Shown here piece by piece: positions 8,643 to 16,840 of a stretch of DNA of 64,000 nt; within the stretch, counting starts at the first letter, position 1; the number at the start of each line of letters is the position of its first letter. The stretch comes from Acidaminococcaceae bacterium (GTDB lineage Bacteria; Bacillota; Negativicutes; Acidaminococcales; Acidaminococcaceae), in the NCBI GenBank assembly GCA_017405945.1, contig JAFQZL010000023.1, positions 1 to 64,000 on the forward strand. Reading direction: 5' to 3'. The position numbers and the translations under genes were made by a program. The notes under the pieces are model-generated. The model was not told the origin of the DNA. It did no database searches and worked only from the letters and a program-made list of their open reading frames with translations.

Positions 8643-9404
8643 TCATTGGCAAGTACTGAATCTTTCTTTCAGTTCCGCCAGCACCTGTTCCAAATCTTCG
8701 CCGGTTTCGGGATTTCTGTCAATCAAGATCAGCTTGGCTCCCACTTCGGCCGCTGCTTCCAGCTTATCTTCAAAGCCGCCGGCTTTACCGGAATCTTTGG
8801 AAACAATAAACTTTGCACCGGCACGCCGGAACATGGCTATGTTCAAATCTTTGGCAAAAGGTCCCTGCATACAGATGATCTGCGCCGGTTTGTAGCCAAG
8901 ATTCAGTGCGTTGTCCAGCGAGTCACGCAAAGGTAAGATCCGGCAGGTAATCCGTTCCGCATAATCGGGAAGCCGGGTAAAATCAACCAGGTTCTTGCTG
9001 CCGGTGGTTAAAAACACGGGGCCTTCCGTACCGCTCAATATTTCAATGGCTTCCCCGAAATCCTTTACAGTAATACAGCCCGGGTGTTCGCTGGCAGGCC
9101 GCAGCATCCGTTTATAGGGAAAGCCGGTCTCTCTGCAGGCTTTCTGTATGGTTTCCGTAACCACTACCGCATAGGGATGGGTGGAATCCAGCACCAGATC
9201 CGGCTGTACTTCACGCAAAAACGCACACATGTCCGCAAAAGTCATGCGTTTCGTCTGCACGTGGATAAACGGATTTTCAGGATACAAAGACGCACCGTAT
9301 GCCGTAGCAACGGAGACATAAACATCTACCTGCAGGGCAGCCAATGCGTCAGCAATTTTTCTTCCTTCTATGGTTCCGGCAATCAGCCAGACTTTTCGTT
9401 TCAT
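8643..9404 (-). CDS. cbiJ: Cobalt-precorrin-6A reductase
   Basis: The NAD(P)H-dependent reductase forms cobalt-precorrin-6B. The 253-residue protein starts KVWLIAGTIEGRKIAD, a dinucleotide-binding start typical of CbiJ/CobK, and contains VLDSTHPYAVVVTE (about 71-84), FLTTGSKNL, ICMQGPFAKDLN and IVSKDSGKAGGFEDKL, all family landmarks. Its ATG overlaps the stop codon of cbiH by four bases, so translation is probably coupled. Confidence 0.95.
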   Translation of the reverse strand: MKRKVWLIAGTIEGRKIADALAALQVDVYVSVATAYGASLYPENPFIHVQTKRMTFADMCAFLREVQPDLVLDSTHPYAVVVTETIQKACRETGFPYKRMLRPASEHPGCITVKDFGEAIEILSGTEGPVFLTTGSKNLVDFTRLPDYAERITCRILPLRDSLDNALNLGYKPAQIICMQGPFAKDLNIAMFRRAGAKFIVSKDSGKAGGFEDKLEAAAEVGAKLILIDRNPETGEDLEQVLAELKERFSTCQ

Positions 9405-10135
9405 AAATGATAACCCCGGGGCGTTACAATCCGTCCGTTAATCACCTTGCTCTGGGAATTACCGATGATAACCGTAGAGAACATATCGACGTTCTCGTTA
9501 TCTCCCAGTTCTTTTAACGTAGTCAGTTCGTACGATTCCCCGTCCCGTCCGATATTATGCACAATACCGCAGGGGATGTCGCCGCTCTGGTTTTTCAGCA
9601 TGATATCGCAGGCTTTCTTCAGATAATCTTTCCGCTTGTGGCTTCTGGGATTATAAATAGCAATACAGAAATCTGCCTGGGAAGCGCAGTCCAAACGTTT
9701 CTCAATCTTTTCCCAAGGGGTCAGCAGGTCGCTTAAGGAAATAAGGCAAAAATCACAAATCAACGGAGCGCCCAGAAGTGCAGCGCCGGAGCAGGCAGCC
9801 GTTACGCCGGGAATCACTTCAATCTCCACATCCGGATAATCAGCCGCTACCTGGCACATAATGCCTGCCATGCCGTACACGCCGGCATCCCCGCTGCTGA
9901 TGATAGCAACAGTCTGTCCTTTCAGCGCTTCTTCCAACGTTGCTTTGCAGCGGTCCACTTCCTTACGCATGCCATTGGAAACAAACCGTTTGCCCGGGAA
10001 TTCGTCCTTAATCAGGTTCACATACACATTGTATCCGGTGATCACATCACAGGACTCCAGCGCTTTTACCGCGCGCTCTGTCATCTGTTCCCTGCCGCCG
10101 GGCCCAAGGCTTACCACATAGATTTTAGCCGCCAT
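9401..10135 (-). CDS. cbiH: Cobalt-precorrin-3 C17-methyltransferase
   Basis: This SAM-dependent enzyme methylates C17 and drives ring contraction. The sequence has the methylase start YVVSLGPGGREQMTERA (residues 6-22), VAIISSGDAGVYGMAG (about 76-91), IEVIPGVTAACSGAALLGAPL and CIAIYNPRSHKRKDYL, which together separate CbiH from the other methylases. At 244 residues it has the usual single-domain length. It overlaps cbiJ by four bases and follows cbiG after 33 bp. Confidence 0.95.
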   Translation of the reverse strand: MAAKIYVVSLGPGGREQMTERAVKALESCDVITGYNVYVNLIKDEFPGKRFVSNGMRKEVDRCKATLEEALKGQTVAIISSGDAGVYGMAGIMCQVAADYPDVEIEVIPGVTAACSGAALLGAPLICDFCLISLSDLLTPWEKIEKRLDCASQADFCIAIYNPRSHKRKDYLKKACDIMLKNQSGDIPCGIVHNIGRDGESYELTTLKELGDNENVDMFSTVIIGNSQSKVINGRIVTPRGYHL

Positions 10136-10168
10136 TTTTTGCTCCTTTTATCTTCAGAATCGTCTTTA

Positions 10169-11215
10169 TTATTCATTAAAATCCACAACGAAATTTTCAG
10201 CAGCCACAGCCAGCGTTACACCATTCCTGCCTGTCTTACGCAGCAACAGCTTCCCGCCGTTGCTGTCAAGTACTGCCGCTCTTTCACAGACATTATCTAC
10301 ACCCACCGTCTTCGCCACAAAAGCAGAGGGCGTAAAATCTCCTTCTGCAGCATTTAATTCTTCCGCAGAGTAAAAGCGGATGGGAAATGAATTTTCTTCG
10401 GCGAAAGCCAGCAAACCGTCCTCATCTTTTTTTACATCAATGGAAGCGATTCCTTTTACCACGCTCATTGTTACCTTAAGCTTTTTAAGTTCCTGTATGA
10501 CCAGCTCTTCAATTCTGTCCTTGGGCGTGCCTCTCCGGCAACCGATGCCCAGGTGAAGAATGCGGGGACGCAGCACAACTGTCTCAACAAACGGTTGTAC
10601 CGTCTTCCGCAGGGAAATAGCCATACCGACAGGCCCCCCCTCCGCCAGAACCAGTCCTTTAGGAAGCGGGCCCCTTATTGGAAATTCACTCTTGACCCCC
10701 ACCTTTTTACAGTCTACCAGGTAAGAGGCGAAGGTTTTGGCACTCTGCATGTTATAAATTGACATATTATGCCGGGCAGCCCATTCATCTACAGCAAACA
10801 GGTCGTTCACATCCGTCGCCGTAGTAATCACGGGAACCGCTTTCAAAAAAGCCGCAATTCCCGTCGCCAGTCCGTTCGCGCCGCCAATATGCCCGGAAAG
10901 CAGGGGGATGACAAACTTCCCCTGTTCATCAATGGAAATCACCGCAGGATCCTTGGTCTTGCTGCGGATATAAGGAGCAATGCTGCGGATCGCGATCCCC
11001 GTAGCGCCGATAAACACCATCAGGCGGCACAGGGGAAATGCCTCTTTGCACATTAACTGCAGAGAAGGGCCGATTTCCTTTAACGCCGGGTCCAGATCCC
11101 TGTAGCGCCGGGTTGTAAATATCTCCGTCGCGAATCCGCAGGAATCCAGATATTTTTGCAGTTTTAAACTGATTTTTGCTCCATTGCGGGTAAATGAAAA
11201 AACAATCGCATTCAT
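10169..11215 (-). CDS. cbiG: Cobalt-precorrin-5A hydrolase
   Basis: CbiG opens the delta-lactone of cobalt-precorrin-5A and releases acetaldehyde, a step specific to the anaerobic pathway. The protein (348 residues) shows the N-terminal MVFIGATGIAIRSIAPYI (about 66-83), LLSGHIGGANGLA, TATDVNDLFAVDEWA, and the C-terminal LGIGCRRGTPKDRIEEL and SAFVAKTVGVDNVCERAA motifs. ATG at 11215 is the only in-frame standard start after an upstream stop, yet no Shine-Dalgarno precedes it. A perfect 17-bp tandem duplication spans it (see the repeat entry). Confidence 0.95.
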   Translation of the reverse strand: MNAIVFSFTRNGAKISLKLQKYLDSCGFATEIFTTRRYRDLDPALKEIGPSLQLMCKEAFPLCRLMVFIGATGIAIRSIAPYIRSKTKDPAVISIDEQGKFVIPLLSGHIGGANGLATGIAAFLKAVPVITTATDVNDLFAVDEWAARHNMSIYNMQSAKTFASYLVDCKKVGVKSEFPIRGPLPKGLVLAEGGPVGMAISLRKTVQPFVETVVLRPRILHLGIGCRRGTPKDRIEELVIQELKKLKVTMSVVKGIASIDVKKDEDGLLAFAEENSFPIRFYSAEELNAAEGDFTPSAFVAKTVGVDNVCERAAVLDSNGGKLLLRKTGRNGVTLAVAAENFVVDFNE

Positions 11216-11232
11216 AAAACAATCGCATTCAT
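11199..11232 (-). repeat. Perfect 17-bp tandem duplication covering the cbiG start
   Basis: The plus-strand unit aaaacaatcgcattcat occurs at 11199-11215 and again immediately at 11216-11232. On the coding strand this doubles the ATG and first codons of cbiG, out of frame with each other. The upstream copy encodes a mini-ORF (M-N-A-I-V-L-stop) whose TGA overlaps the real cbiG ATG. The nearest good ribosome site (CAGGAG, about 30 bp before the upstream ATG) is badly spaced for both. Confidence 0.9.
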
Positions 11233-11319
11233 ATCAATTTACCAAAAATCGATATCAACTTACTCCTGTTAATCAGGAACAATACAACAGGTAATACAAA
11301 CTAAATAACTGCGCTGCTG

Positions 11320-12129
11320 TTATTTCTTATCCGGTTTATGATGCGTCCTTGTAACCGGCTTGATCTTCAGTTTGCTTGCATCGGCTTTACGGTATCCGGT
11401 TTCAAAGGTTGGATTGTACAGTTCGCTGCGTTCATAAACAGAGCCCAGGAAACCGCCTACGGTGATCAGAGCCAGATTCTTGACATTATTGGCCGCTGCA
11501 GTTTCCGCAATGGTGCCAACCGTACAGTGCAGCACCTTTTCATCCGGCCAGGAAGCCTTGTAAACGATAGCCGCCGGTTCGTCCGCGCCATACCCGCCGC
11601 TGATCAGTTCTTTCTGCAGCTTATCCAGCATGCCGGCGCTGAGGAAGATGACCATGGTGGCATGATGTTTTGCGTAATCTTTGATCTTTTGTTTAGGCGG
11701 AACTCCGGTACGGCCTTCCATGCGGGTAATGATAACCGACTGGCTTACATCCGGAAGTGTATATTCCGCTTTCAGGGAAGCCGCTGCAGCGCAGAAAGAA
11801 CTTACACCGGGCACAATTTCAAAATCCAGATTATAACTCTTTAAAAGATCCATCTGCTCCCTGTGGGCACCGTATACGCTGGGATCTCCTGTATGCAGAC
11901 GGACCACCAGTTTGCCTTCCTGTGCAGCCGGAACCATGGCCGCAATGACTTCTTCCAGAGTCATCACAGCACTGTTCATAATTTCGCATTCAGGTTTCGC
12001 ATAATCCAGCAAAGCGGGATTTACCAGGGAACCGGCATAGATGATCATATCTGCCTTTTCCAACAGTTCCTTGCCCCGGACCGTAATCAGATCCGCTGCT
12101 CCGGGACCTGCGCCAATAAAATAGATCAT
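11320..12129 (-). CDS. cbiF: Cobalt-precorrin-4 C11-methyltransferase
   Basis: This SAM-dependent methylase acts at C11. The 269-residue protein begins MIYFIGAGPGAADLITVRGKE, the characteristic CbiF/CobM N terminus, followed by DMIIYAGSLVNPALL (about 27-41), VVRLHTGDPSVYGAHREQ, FEIVPGVSSFCAAAASL and a C-terminal GGFLGSVYERSELYNP. Its ATG shares a base with the stop codon of cbiL, so the two are coupled. The 104-bp gap to cbiG holds the CAGGAG and the duplication described there. Confidence 0.95.
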   Translation of the reverse strand: MIYFIGAGPGAADLITVRGKELLEKADMIIYAGSLVNPALLDYAKPECEIMNSAVMTLEEVIAAMVPAAQEGKLVVRLHTGDPSVYGAHREQMDLLKSYNLDFEIVPGVSSFCAAAASLKAEYTLPDVSQSVIITRMEGRTGVPPKQKIKDYAKHHATMVIFLSAGMLDKLQKELISGGYGADEPAAIVYKASWPDEKVLHCTVGTIAETAAANNVKNLALITVGGFLGSVYERSELYNPTFETGYRKADASKLKIKPVTRTHHKPDKK

Positions 12130-12830
12130 TACTGTTCAAACTCCTTTTCTTTTACCAGTATCACTGAAAAATAACTGCTCTTATCGTTAACCTTGCTCAG
12201 ATCTTTATAAATCTTTTCTCCGGGCAGACCGCAGTTCTCAATCATCTGGGCATGCTTCAGAAGACCGCGCCCTGTCAGTTCATCCCGGACCCTGCCGATT
12301 TCGCTGGCCGATTTCATCAGGATTTTGTTACCGGGCATATCCAGGAACCGGCTGGATTCTTTATAGCTTCCCGGCAGAATGGTCAGCGGTTCTGCTTTTT
12401 CACAGAGGGAAACATTTAACTTGGCCGCAACAGCGCAGAAACTGGTTACGCCGGGAACCAGCACTGCTTCATAGCCGGCTTTCAATACCAGTTTATGAAC
12501 ATAGATACAGGTGGCGTAAACGGTAGGACAGCCAAGCGTGATGAACACTACGTTTTTACCCCGGTCCAGATACTTAATAATATCATCCGCGCCTTTCTGG
12601 TGGGCCTTGGATATAATGTCATGATCCTTGACCATGGGCATATAAACCAGAAGCTGTTCCTTGTTGTTCAGGTCGACAATCCCTTCCACAATGTTTTTGG
12701 CAACCAGCACATCGCTGTCGCCCTGGGGGATCGCCAGCACATCGCACTCTTTGATCAGCCGGACCGCTTTCAGTGTCATCAATTCCGGATCGCCGGGGCC
12801 TACGCCAACGCTGTACAATTTACCTTTCAT
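12129..12830 (-). CDS. cbiL: Cobalt-precorrin-2 C20-methyltransferase
   Basis: CbiL methylates C20, the first methylation after cobalt insertion in the anaerobic route. The protein (233 residues) starts KLYSVGVGPGDPELMTLKAVRLI and has VFITLGCPTVYATCIYVHKL and VLVPGVTSFCAVAAKL, as expected for the family. The frame opens at 12857; ATG at 12830 is chosen because the methylase motif starts right after it and AAAGGAG lies nine bases upstream. It lies second in the operon, 61 bp after cbiD. Confidence 0.95.
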   Translation of the reverse strand: MKGKLYSVGVGPGDPELMTLKAVRLIKECDVLAIPQGDSDVLVAKNIVEGIVDLNNKEQLLVYMPMVKDHDIISKAHQKGADDIIKYLDRGKNVVFITLGCPTVYATCIYVHKLVLKAGYEAVLVPGVTSFCAVAAKLNVSLCEKAEPLTILPGSYKESSRFLDMPGNKILMKSASEIGRVRDELTGRGLLKHAQMIENCGLPGEKIYKDLSKVNDKSSYFSVILVKEKEFEQ

Positions 12831-12891
12831 ACCTTGCTTCTCCTTTATCGCTTGCAATTTTTAATAACCTTTTATTTTCACCGGGCTTTAA

Positions 12892-14088
12892 TCAGATGTT
12901 CTTCTGATGCAGTTTCAACAGTTCTTCCGCGCCGGCGGTTTCTCCTAAGATTCCGTAAACATTGGAAAACAGGATCGCGCCGGTTTTCAGTTTCCCGTGC
13001 ACTCGTTTCTGCATGTAGAAATCGATTTTCCGGGCCGCCTCTTCCATCACGGCTTCAAACAGTCCTTCCCGTTTCAGGATTTTCGTCATTTCGTCTGTAG
13101 TCAGGGCCTGGTAAATCTCTTTTCCGACGGCAGGACTTGCTCCGTGGAACATAGCCTGCAATGCCAGAAATTCCGAACGGCAGTCCGCGTATTTGGAATG
13201 GGTGTTCATGACGCCCTGGGCCAGCTTGATCAGTTTTCCGGAATGGCCGACGATCAGAACGCTTTCAAAACCTTTTAGCACCGCATAATCCAGCAGTTCG
13301 CCCACAAAATTGCTGCAGGTCACCGCCGTACTGATATCGACTTTCATTTCATCCCGGGTAAAATCAGCGCCGTAATTGCCGAAGAACACTAATAAATCTT
13401 TATACCCGTTCGCCTTCCGGGAATCCATCTCCGTATACATCGTATCAATCAGGGCGCGGTCGCTCATGGGTTCCACGATGCCGCTGGTGCCTAACACGGA
13501 AATGCCATCCTCGATGCCCAGCCGCGGGTTAAAGGTTTTGGGAGCAATCGCAGGCCCGTCAGGAATGGATATCACCACACGTAACGGTTTTTCATAACCG
13601 TATTGTTTCATGGCGGACAGAACTTCCTGTGTAATCATTTTCCGGGGAACCGGATTGATCGCCGGTCCGCCTACCTTACAGGCCAGGCCCGGTTTCGTCA
13701 CCTTTCCTACGCCGATACCGCCCCAGATTTCCACCCTTCCGTCTAACTGTTCTACCGATGCTGTACGGGGCTGCATCACAATTTCTTCTTCCGGAATCTT
13801 AGCCTGCAACTCAGACACGGCAGCATAAATCAGCGTCCCGTTTGTATCATCCGGATCGTCGCCGCTGTCCTTACGAATCGCGCAACGGGCAAATCCCGGA
13901 CCGCGCAGGATATCCAGCACATCCAGTGTCAGGGTGATTCCTTTAGGAGTATCTAAAATAATTGTATCCGTTTCTTCTCCGGAAAGAAGCATCACCGCAG
14001 CCGCCTTGGAAGCAGCCGCTGCGCAGCTTCCAGTCGTATAGCCCCGGCGCATAAGTTTGCCCTGAGAAACAACAACAGACTGTTCCAT
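12892..14088 (-). CDS. cbiD: Cobalt-precorrin-5B C1-methyltransferase
   Basis: CbiD methylates C1 and is a marker of the anaerobic pathway. The 398-residue protein carries the family signature RRGYTTGSCAAAASKAA (about 14-30), RKDSGDDPDDTNG (about 72-84), KPGLACKVGGPAINPVPRKMI and GNYGADFTRDEM, and a C-terminal FSNVYGILG. It is the first gene of the operon. The ATG lies 79 bp downstream of the leader terminator and has AAGAAGGTG about eleven bases upstream. Its expression should follow cobalamin level through the riboswitch. Confidence 0.96.
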   Translation of the reverse strand: MEQSVVVSQGKLMRRGYTTGSCAAAASKAAAVMLLSGEETDTIILDTPKGITLTLDVLDILRGPGFARCAIRKDSGDDPDDTNGTLIYAAVSELQAKIPEEEIVMQPRTASVEQLDGRVEIWGGIGVGKVTKPGLACKVGGPAINPVPRKMITQEVLSAMKQYGYEKPLRVVISIPDGPAIAPKTFNPRLGIEDGISVLGTSGIVEPMSDRALIDTMYTEMDSRKANGYKDLLVFFGNYGADFTRDEMKVDISTAVTCSNFVGELLDYAVLKGFESVLIVGHSGKLIKLAQGVMNTHSKYADCRSEFLALQAMFHGASPAVGKEIYQALTTDEMTKILKREGLFEAVMEEAARKIDFYMQKRVHGKLKTGAILFSNVYGILGETAGAEELLKLHQKNI

Positions 14089-14168
14089 CGTAATTTGAAC
14101 ACCTTCTTAACGGAAACCTGGTCCCATGCGTACGGCTTGCCGGCAAAAAACAGCGGTCTCCAAAATAA

Positions 14169-14203
14169 CAAAAAAGACTTCCGCATCCACCGGCGGAAAT
14201 CTT
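14169..14203 (-). terminator. Intrinsic terminator in the cbiD leader
   Basis: On the minus strand AGATTTCCGC pairs with GCGGAAGTCT around the loop CGGTGGAT, and a run of six T follows. It lies between the cobalamin aptamer and cbiD, so it is the likely off-switch of the riboswitch. Confidence 0.85.
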
Positions 14204-14204
14204 C

Positions 14205-14410
14205 ATAATTAACCCAGGACGCGGCAACTTATTTCATACTCCCGCGCCTTTGCGTTATGCCTATTCCATCGCTCGTGGATTACGGTGCAGTTAATCCGGG
14301 CAGGTTGCTGACTGTAGACAGAAATCAAATACTGTTTGACAGCGACGGGATCGTGACGGAATTTCACCGTCTTGCCTTTTAAACAGACAGTTACCCGGAC
14401 TTATTCATTT
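14205..14410 (-). ncRNA. Cobalamin riboswitch (compact aptamer plus expression platform)
   Basis: On the minus strand the conserved features appear in order: AAAAGGCAAGACGGTGAAATTCCGTC (about 14355-14380), CCCGTCGCTGTCA (about 14338-14350), and the B12 box AGTCAGCAACCTGCC (about 14299-14313). P1 can form between GTCCGGG (14394-14400) and CCCGGAT (14294-14300). The part between the core and the B12 box is very short compared with the usual roughly 200-nt cobalamin riboswitch. A hairpin GGATTA...TAATCC (14277-14297) overlaps the 3' strand of P1 and could switch with it. A second hairpin covers 14218-14248. With the divergent promoters and the terminator this accounts for the 534 bp between cbiD and the pseudouridine synthase gene. 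Confidence 0.88.
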
Positions 14411-14428
14411 GTAACTGACTATTAATGA

Positions 14429-14457
14429 ATTATATCATAGTTACAGTTTCGATACAA
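14429..14457 (-). promoter_or_regulatory. Promoter of the cobalamin operon
   Basis: TTGTAT (14452-14457) and an extended -10, TGATATAAT with TATAAT at 14429-14434, are separated by 17 bp on the minus strand. The predicted start of transcription lies just upstream of the P1 stem of the riboswitch. Confidence 0.75.
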
Positions 14458-14536
14458 TATTTTAGTTAAGGAAATCTTCATAATATAGTATGGTTTTTTA
14501 AATTTTTGTTATATCAATAAATATCAAACAAATTCC

Positions 14537-14566
14537 TTGCATCGTTATTATTTTGTATTGTATATT
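14537..14566 (+). promoter_or_regulatory. Predicted promoter of the RluA-type gene
   Basis: TTGCAT (14537-14542) and TATATT (14561-14566) are separated by 18 bp in a very AT-rich stretch, about 57 bp before the start codon. It is divergent from the cobalamin operon promoter. Confidence 0.5.
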
Positions 14567-14622
14567 AAAAATATGCAAAAGAACCATTTGGTAATCAATC
14601 TCCTGAAAGAAGCGTGCTTTAT

Positions 14623-15279
14623 ATGCTCGACATCCGTTATGAAGATGAAGCTCTCCTGGTCGTCAATAAACCTCCCGGCGTCCTTGTCCACCCGACAACA
14701 AAAGAAGACGCGAATACACTGTCTGCCCGGATCAGTCAGTACTTCCGGCAACAGGACTGGAATCTGAACCTGCATCCGGTTTCCCGTCTGGACCGGAATA
14801 CATCCGGTCTTGTGGTTTTTGCCAAACTGCCTGAAATCCAGGGACAGCTGATCAAACAGGGTATGCAAAAGGAATACCTTGCCCTGGTTACCGGAGTTCT
14901 CCCTTCCGGCCACGGGATCATCGATTTCCCCATTGCCCGGAAGCCCGGCAGCATCATTGAGCGGGAAATCAATGCCGGAGGAAAACCCTGTAAAACCGAA
15001 TACTGGGTAATTTCCGCCGCAAAGACTGAAGCGCATGTTTCTCTGGTGCGGTGCCGTCTTTTTACGGGGCGCACTCATCAGATCCGGGTACACTTTGCCA
15101 GCATTGGCTGTCCCCTCTGGCATGACAACTTATACGGAAAAATCCCGGGGCCTCCCCTGCGGCACGGGCTTCACGCATATAAAATCTCTTTCGAACATCC
15201 CTGGACACACACGAATTTGGAAATCACATCCGCATTGCCGGAAGATTTGAATCTGGCCTGGCAAAACAGCCATCCGTGA
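14623..15279 (+). CDS. RluA-family RNA pseudouridine synthase
   Basis: The enzyme isomerises specific uridines of rRNA or tRNA. The 218-residue catalytic domain has YEDEALLVVNKPPGVLVHP (residues 6-24), the catalytic aspartate in HPVSRLDRNTSGLVVFAK (about 51-68), KEYLALVTG and RLFTGRTHQIRVHFASIG. No N-terminal S4 domain is present, so it is a short RluA-type member and its target site cannot be told from sequence. ATG at 14623 is preferred to the GTG at 14614 because GAAAGAAG is then well spaced. It is one of few plus-strand genes and is monocistronic, ending at a bidirectional terminator. Confidence 0.9.
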   Translation: MLDIRYEDEALLVVNKPPGVLVHPTTKEDANTLSARISQYFRQQDWNLNLHPVSRLDRNTSGLVVFAKLPEIQGQLIKQGMQKEYLALVTGVLPSGHGIIDFPIARKPGSIIEREINAGGKPCKTEYWVISAAKTEAHVSLVRCRLFTGRTHQIRVHFASIGCPLWHDNLYGKIPGPPLRHGLHAYKISFEHPWTHTNLEITSALPEDLNLAWQNSHP

Positions 15280-15356
15280 TGCAGTACACGCAGCGAAGGT
15301 TTTTTTTCATTCGGCACTCTCAACAAACGCACTACGGACTCTTTCCACAAAAGAAG

Positions 15357-15392
15357 TAAAAGGCAGCCGGTTAACACCGGCCGCCTTTTTTC
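15357..15392. terminator. Bidirectional intrinsic terminator
   Basis: AAAGGC-AGCCGGT-TAAC-ACCGGC-CGCCTTTTTT forms a GC-rich hairpin with A and T runs on its two sides. It lies between the convergent pseudouridine synthase and aminotransferase genes and can serve both. Confidence 0.85.
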
Positions 15393-15402
15393 ATTTTCTG
15401 AT

Positions 15403-16596
15403 TCAGATTGTACGTCCCGGATACTGTTTTACCGCTTCTGCCAGCAACGCAAGAGCTTTTTCCAGATCTTCACTCTTTAACACGTAGGCCAGCCGGGCTT
15501 CGTCCACGCCTTTGCCAGGTGTGGCGTAAAAGCCGTTGCCGGGTGCAATCATAACCGTTTCACCGTTTACGTCAAAGTCCTGCAACAGCCAGATGGCAAA
15601 TTTTTCCGCATCGTCAACCGGGAATTTGACCATTACATAGAAGGCCCCTTTAGGCTGGGAAGAAACCAGCCCCGGAATTTTCGCAAGGCCGGCCGCAATG
15701 GTATCACGGCGTTTCTTATACTCTTTGTTCACTTCTTCCAGATACGAAGCCGGTGTTTCATACAGGGCTGCCGCGCCTACCTGTTCCACCATAGGAACGC
15801 ACAGGCGGGTCTGGCATAATTTCATAAACTGTGCACACAGGTCATTATTTTTGGTAATGACACAACCGATACGGGCGCCGCAGGCACTGTACCGTTTGGA
15901 AACAGAATCAACCATGATCAGGTTCTGCTCCAGTTCTTCATAAGTGCCAAAGCTGGTGTAGGTGCCGTCGTAAACGAATTCCCGGTACACTTCGTCCGCA
16001 ATCAGCGCAATATTATATTTTTTTACAATTGCAGCAATCATATCCATTTCCTGTCTGGTATAAACCACACCGGTAGGATTCCCCGGATTGGTTAACAGGA
16101 TTGCCCGCGTTTTGCCGTTAATATACTTTTCAATCGTTTCCTGGTCCGGCAGGCGGTAACCATCCTCAGCGCTGGTAGGCACTGCCGTAACTTTGGCGCT
16201 GGCCAGTTTGGCAAAGGATGTATAGTTAGCATAATACGGTTCAAACACCAGAATTTCATCGCCGGGATCGCACAGACTGAAAATCGCCATTTCCAGTGCT
16301 TCGCTGCCTCCGTTGGTGATGAAGATATTTTTTGTTTCATAGTGGATGCCCCAGGCGTCATAATACTTTTGGATCGCTTTGATCAGATTCATATCACCCT
16401 GGGAATTTCCGTAAGCTACTACCTTCGGGTCGAAATTACGGATGGCTTCCATAAATTTAGGCGAAGTCGCAATATCCGGCTGTCCGATGTTCAGATGATA
16501 AACTTTTTTACCGTTCTTTTTGGCAGCATCTGCATAAGGCACCAGTTTGCGAATCGGAGAAGCCGTCATGCCCAGCGCGCGTTCTGAAATCTTCAT
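15403..16596 (-). CDS. Pyridoxal-phosphate aminotransferase, aspartate aminotransferase class I/II
   Basis: The 397-residue enzyme has the fold-type I landmarks: NIGQPDIATSP (about 36-46), TNGGSEALEMAIFSLCDPGDE, LLTNPGNPTGVVYTR, IADEVYREFVYDG and the PLP-binding lysine in VDSVSKRYSACGARIG. It resembles the aspartate/aromatic aminotransferases often annotated AspB; the substrate cannot be fixed from sequence. The start has AAAGGGGG directly upstream. It is monocistronic with its own promoter. A 28-bp perfect palindrome just upstream of the -35 element suggests dedicated regulation. Confidence 0.9.
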   Translation of the reverse strand: MKISERALGMTASPIRKLVPYADAAKKNGKKVYHLNIGQPDIATSPKFMEAIRNFDPKVVAYGNSQGDMNLIKAIQKYYDAWGIHYETKNIFITNGGSEALEMAIFSLCDPGDEILVFEPYYANYTSFAKLASAKVTAVPTSAEDGYRLPDQETIEKYINGKTRAILLTNPGNPTGVVYTRQEMDMIAAIVKKYNIALIADEVYREFVYDGTYTSFGTYEELEQNLIMVDSVSKRYSACGARIGCVITKNNDLCAQFMKLCQTRLCVPMVEQVGAAALYETPASYLEEVNKEYKKRRDTIAAGLAKIPGLVSSQPKGAFYVMVKFPVDDAEKFAIWLLQDFDVNGETVMIAPGNGFYATPGKGVDEARLAYVLKSEDLEKALALLAEAVKQYPGRTI

Positions 16597-16665
16597 TTTC
16601 TTTCCCCCTTTTAAAACAGCAGGTTGAACCCTGCTTCTAAAAAATGTTAACCCTTATATTTTTAA

Positions 16666-16694
16666 ATTATAAAGCAATCGGCAATAAGCCGCAA
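16666..16694 (-). promoter_or_regulatory. Promoter of the aminotransferase gene
   Basis: TTGCGG (16689-16694) and TATAAT (16666-16671) with a 17-bp spacer on the minus strand. The roughly 63-nt leader contains a small hairpin AGCAGG-GTTCAA-CCTGCT (16618-16635). Confidence 0.65.
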
Positions 16695-16697
16695 AAA

Positions 16698-16725
16698 AAA
16701 TAGTGTAATAGATATTACACTATTT
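16698..16725. promoter_or_regulatory. Perfect 28-bp palindrome, candidate operator
   Basis: Twelve-base arms AAATAGTGTAAT and ATTACACTATTT flank the four-base centre AGAT. It ends three bases before the -35 box of the aminotransferase promoter, the usual place for an activator or repressor site. It is AT-rich and lacks a T-run, so it does not look like a terminator. I do not recognise the regulator. Confidence 0.65.
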
Positions 16726-16840
16726 GTAAAAACGGTCCGGAATCTTCAAAAGTATATTGTACACAAAATACCGGCTTACCGCACCTGTATAAAATTTACT
16801 TATAAATCTGCCCCGACCACATAAAATCTGCAAAAATCAT

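Noticed and set aside
14250..14285. CTATTCCATC...GTGGATTACGG in the riboswitch region as a third copy of the repeat element
   Set aside because: Only about ten bases resemble the TATTCCA part of the element; the GCAAAAC ends are missing and the region is explained by the riboswitch.
14548..15123. Minus-strand frame of 191 codons opposite the RluA-type gene
   Set aside because: The plus-strand frame has all pseudouridine synthase motifs, a promoter and a terminator; the antisense frame has none.
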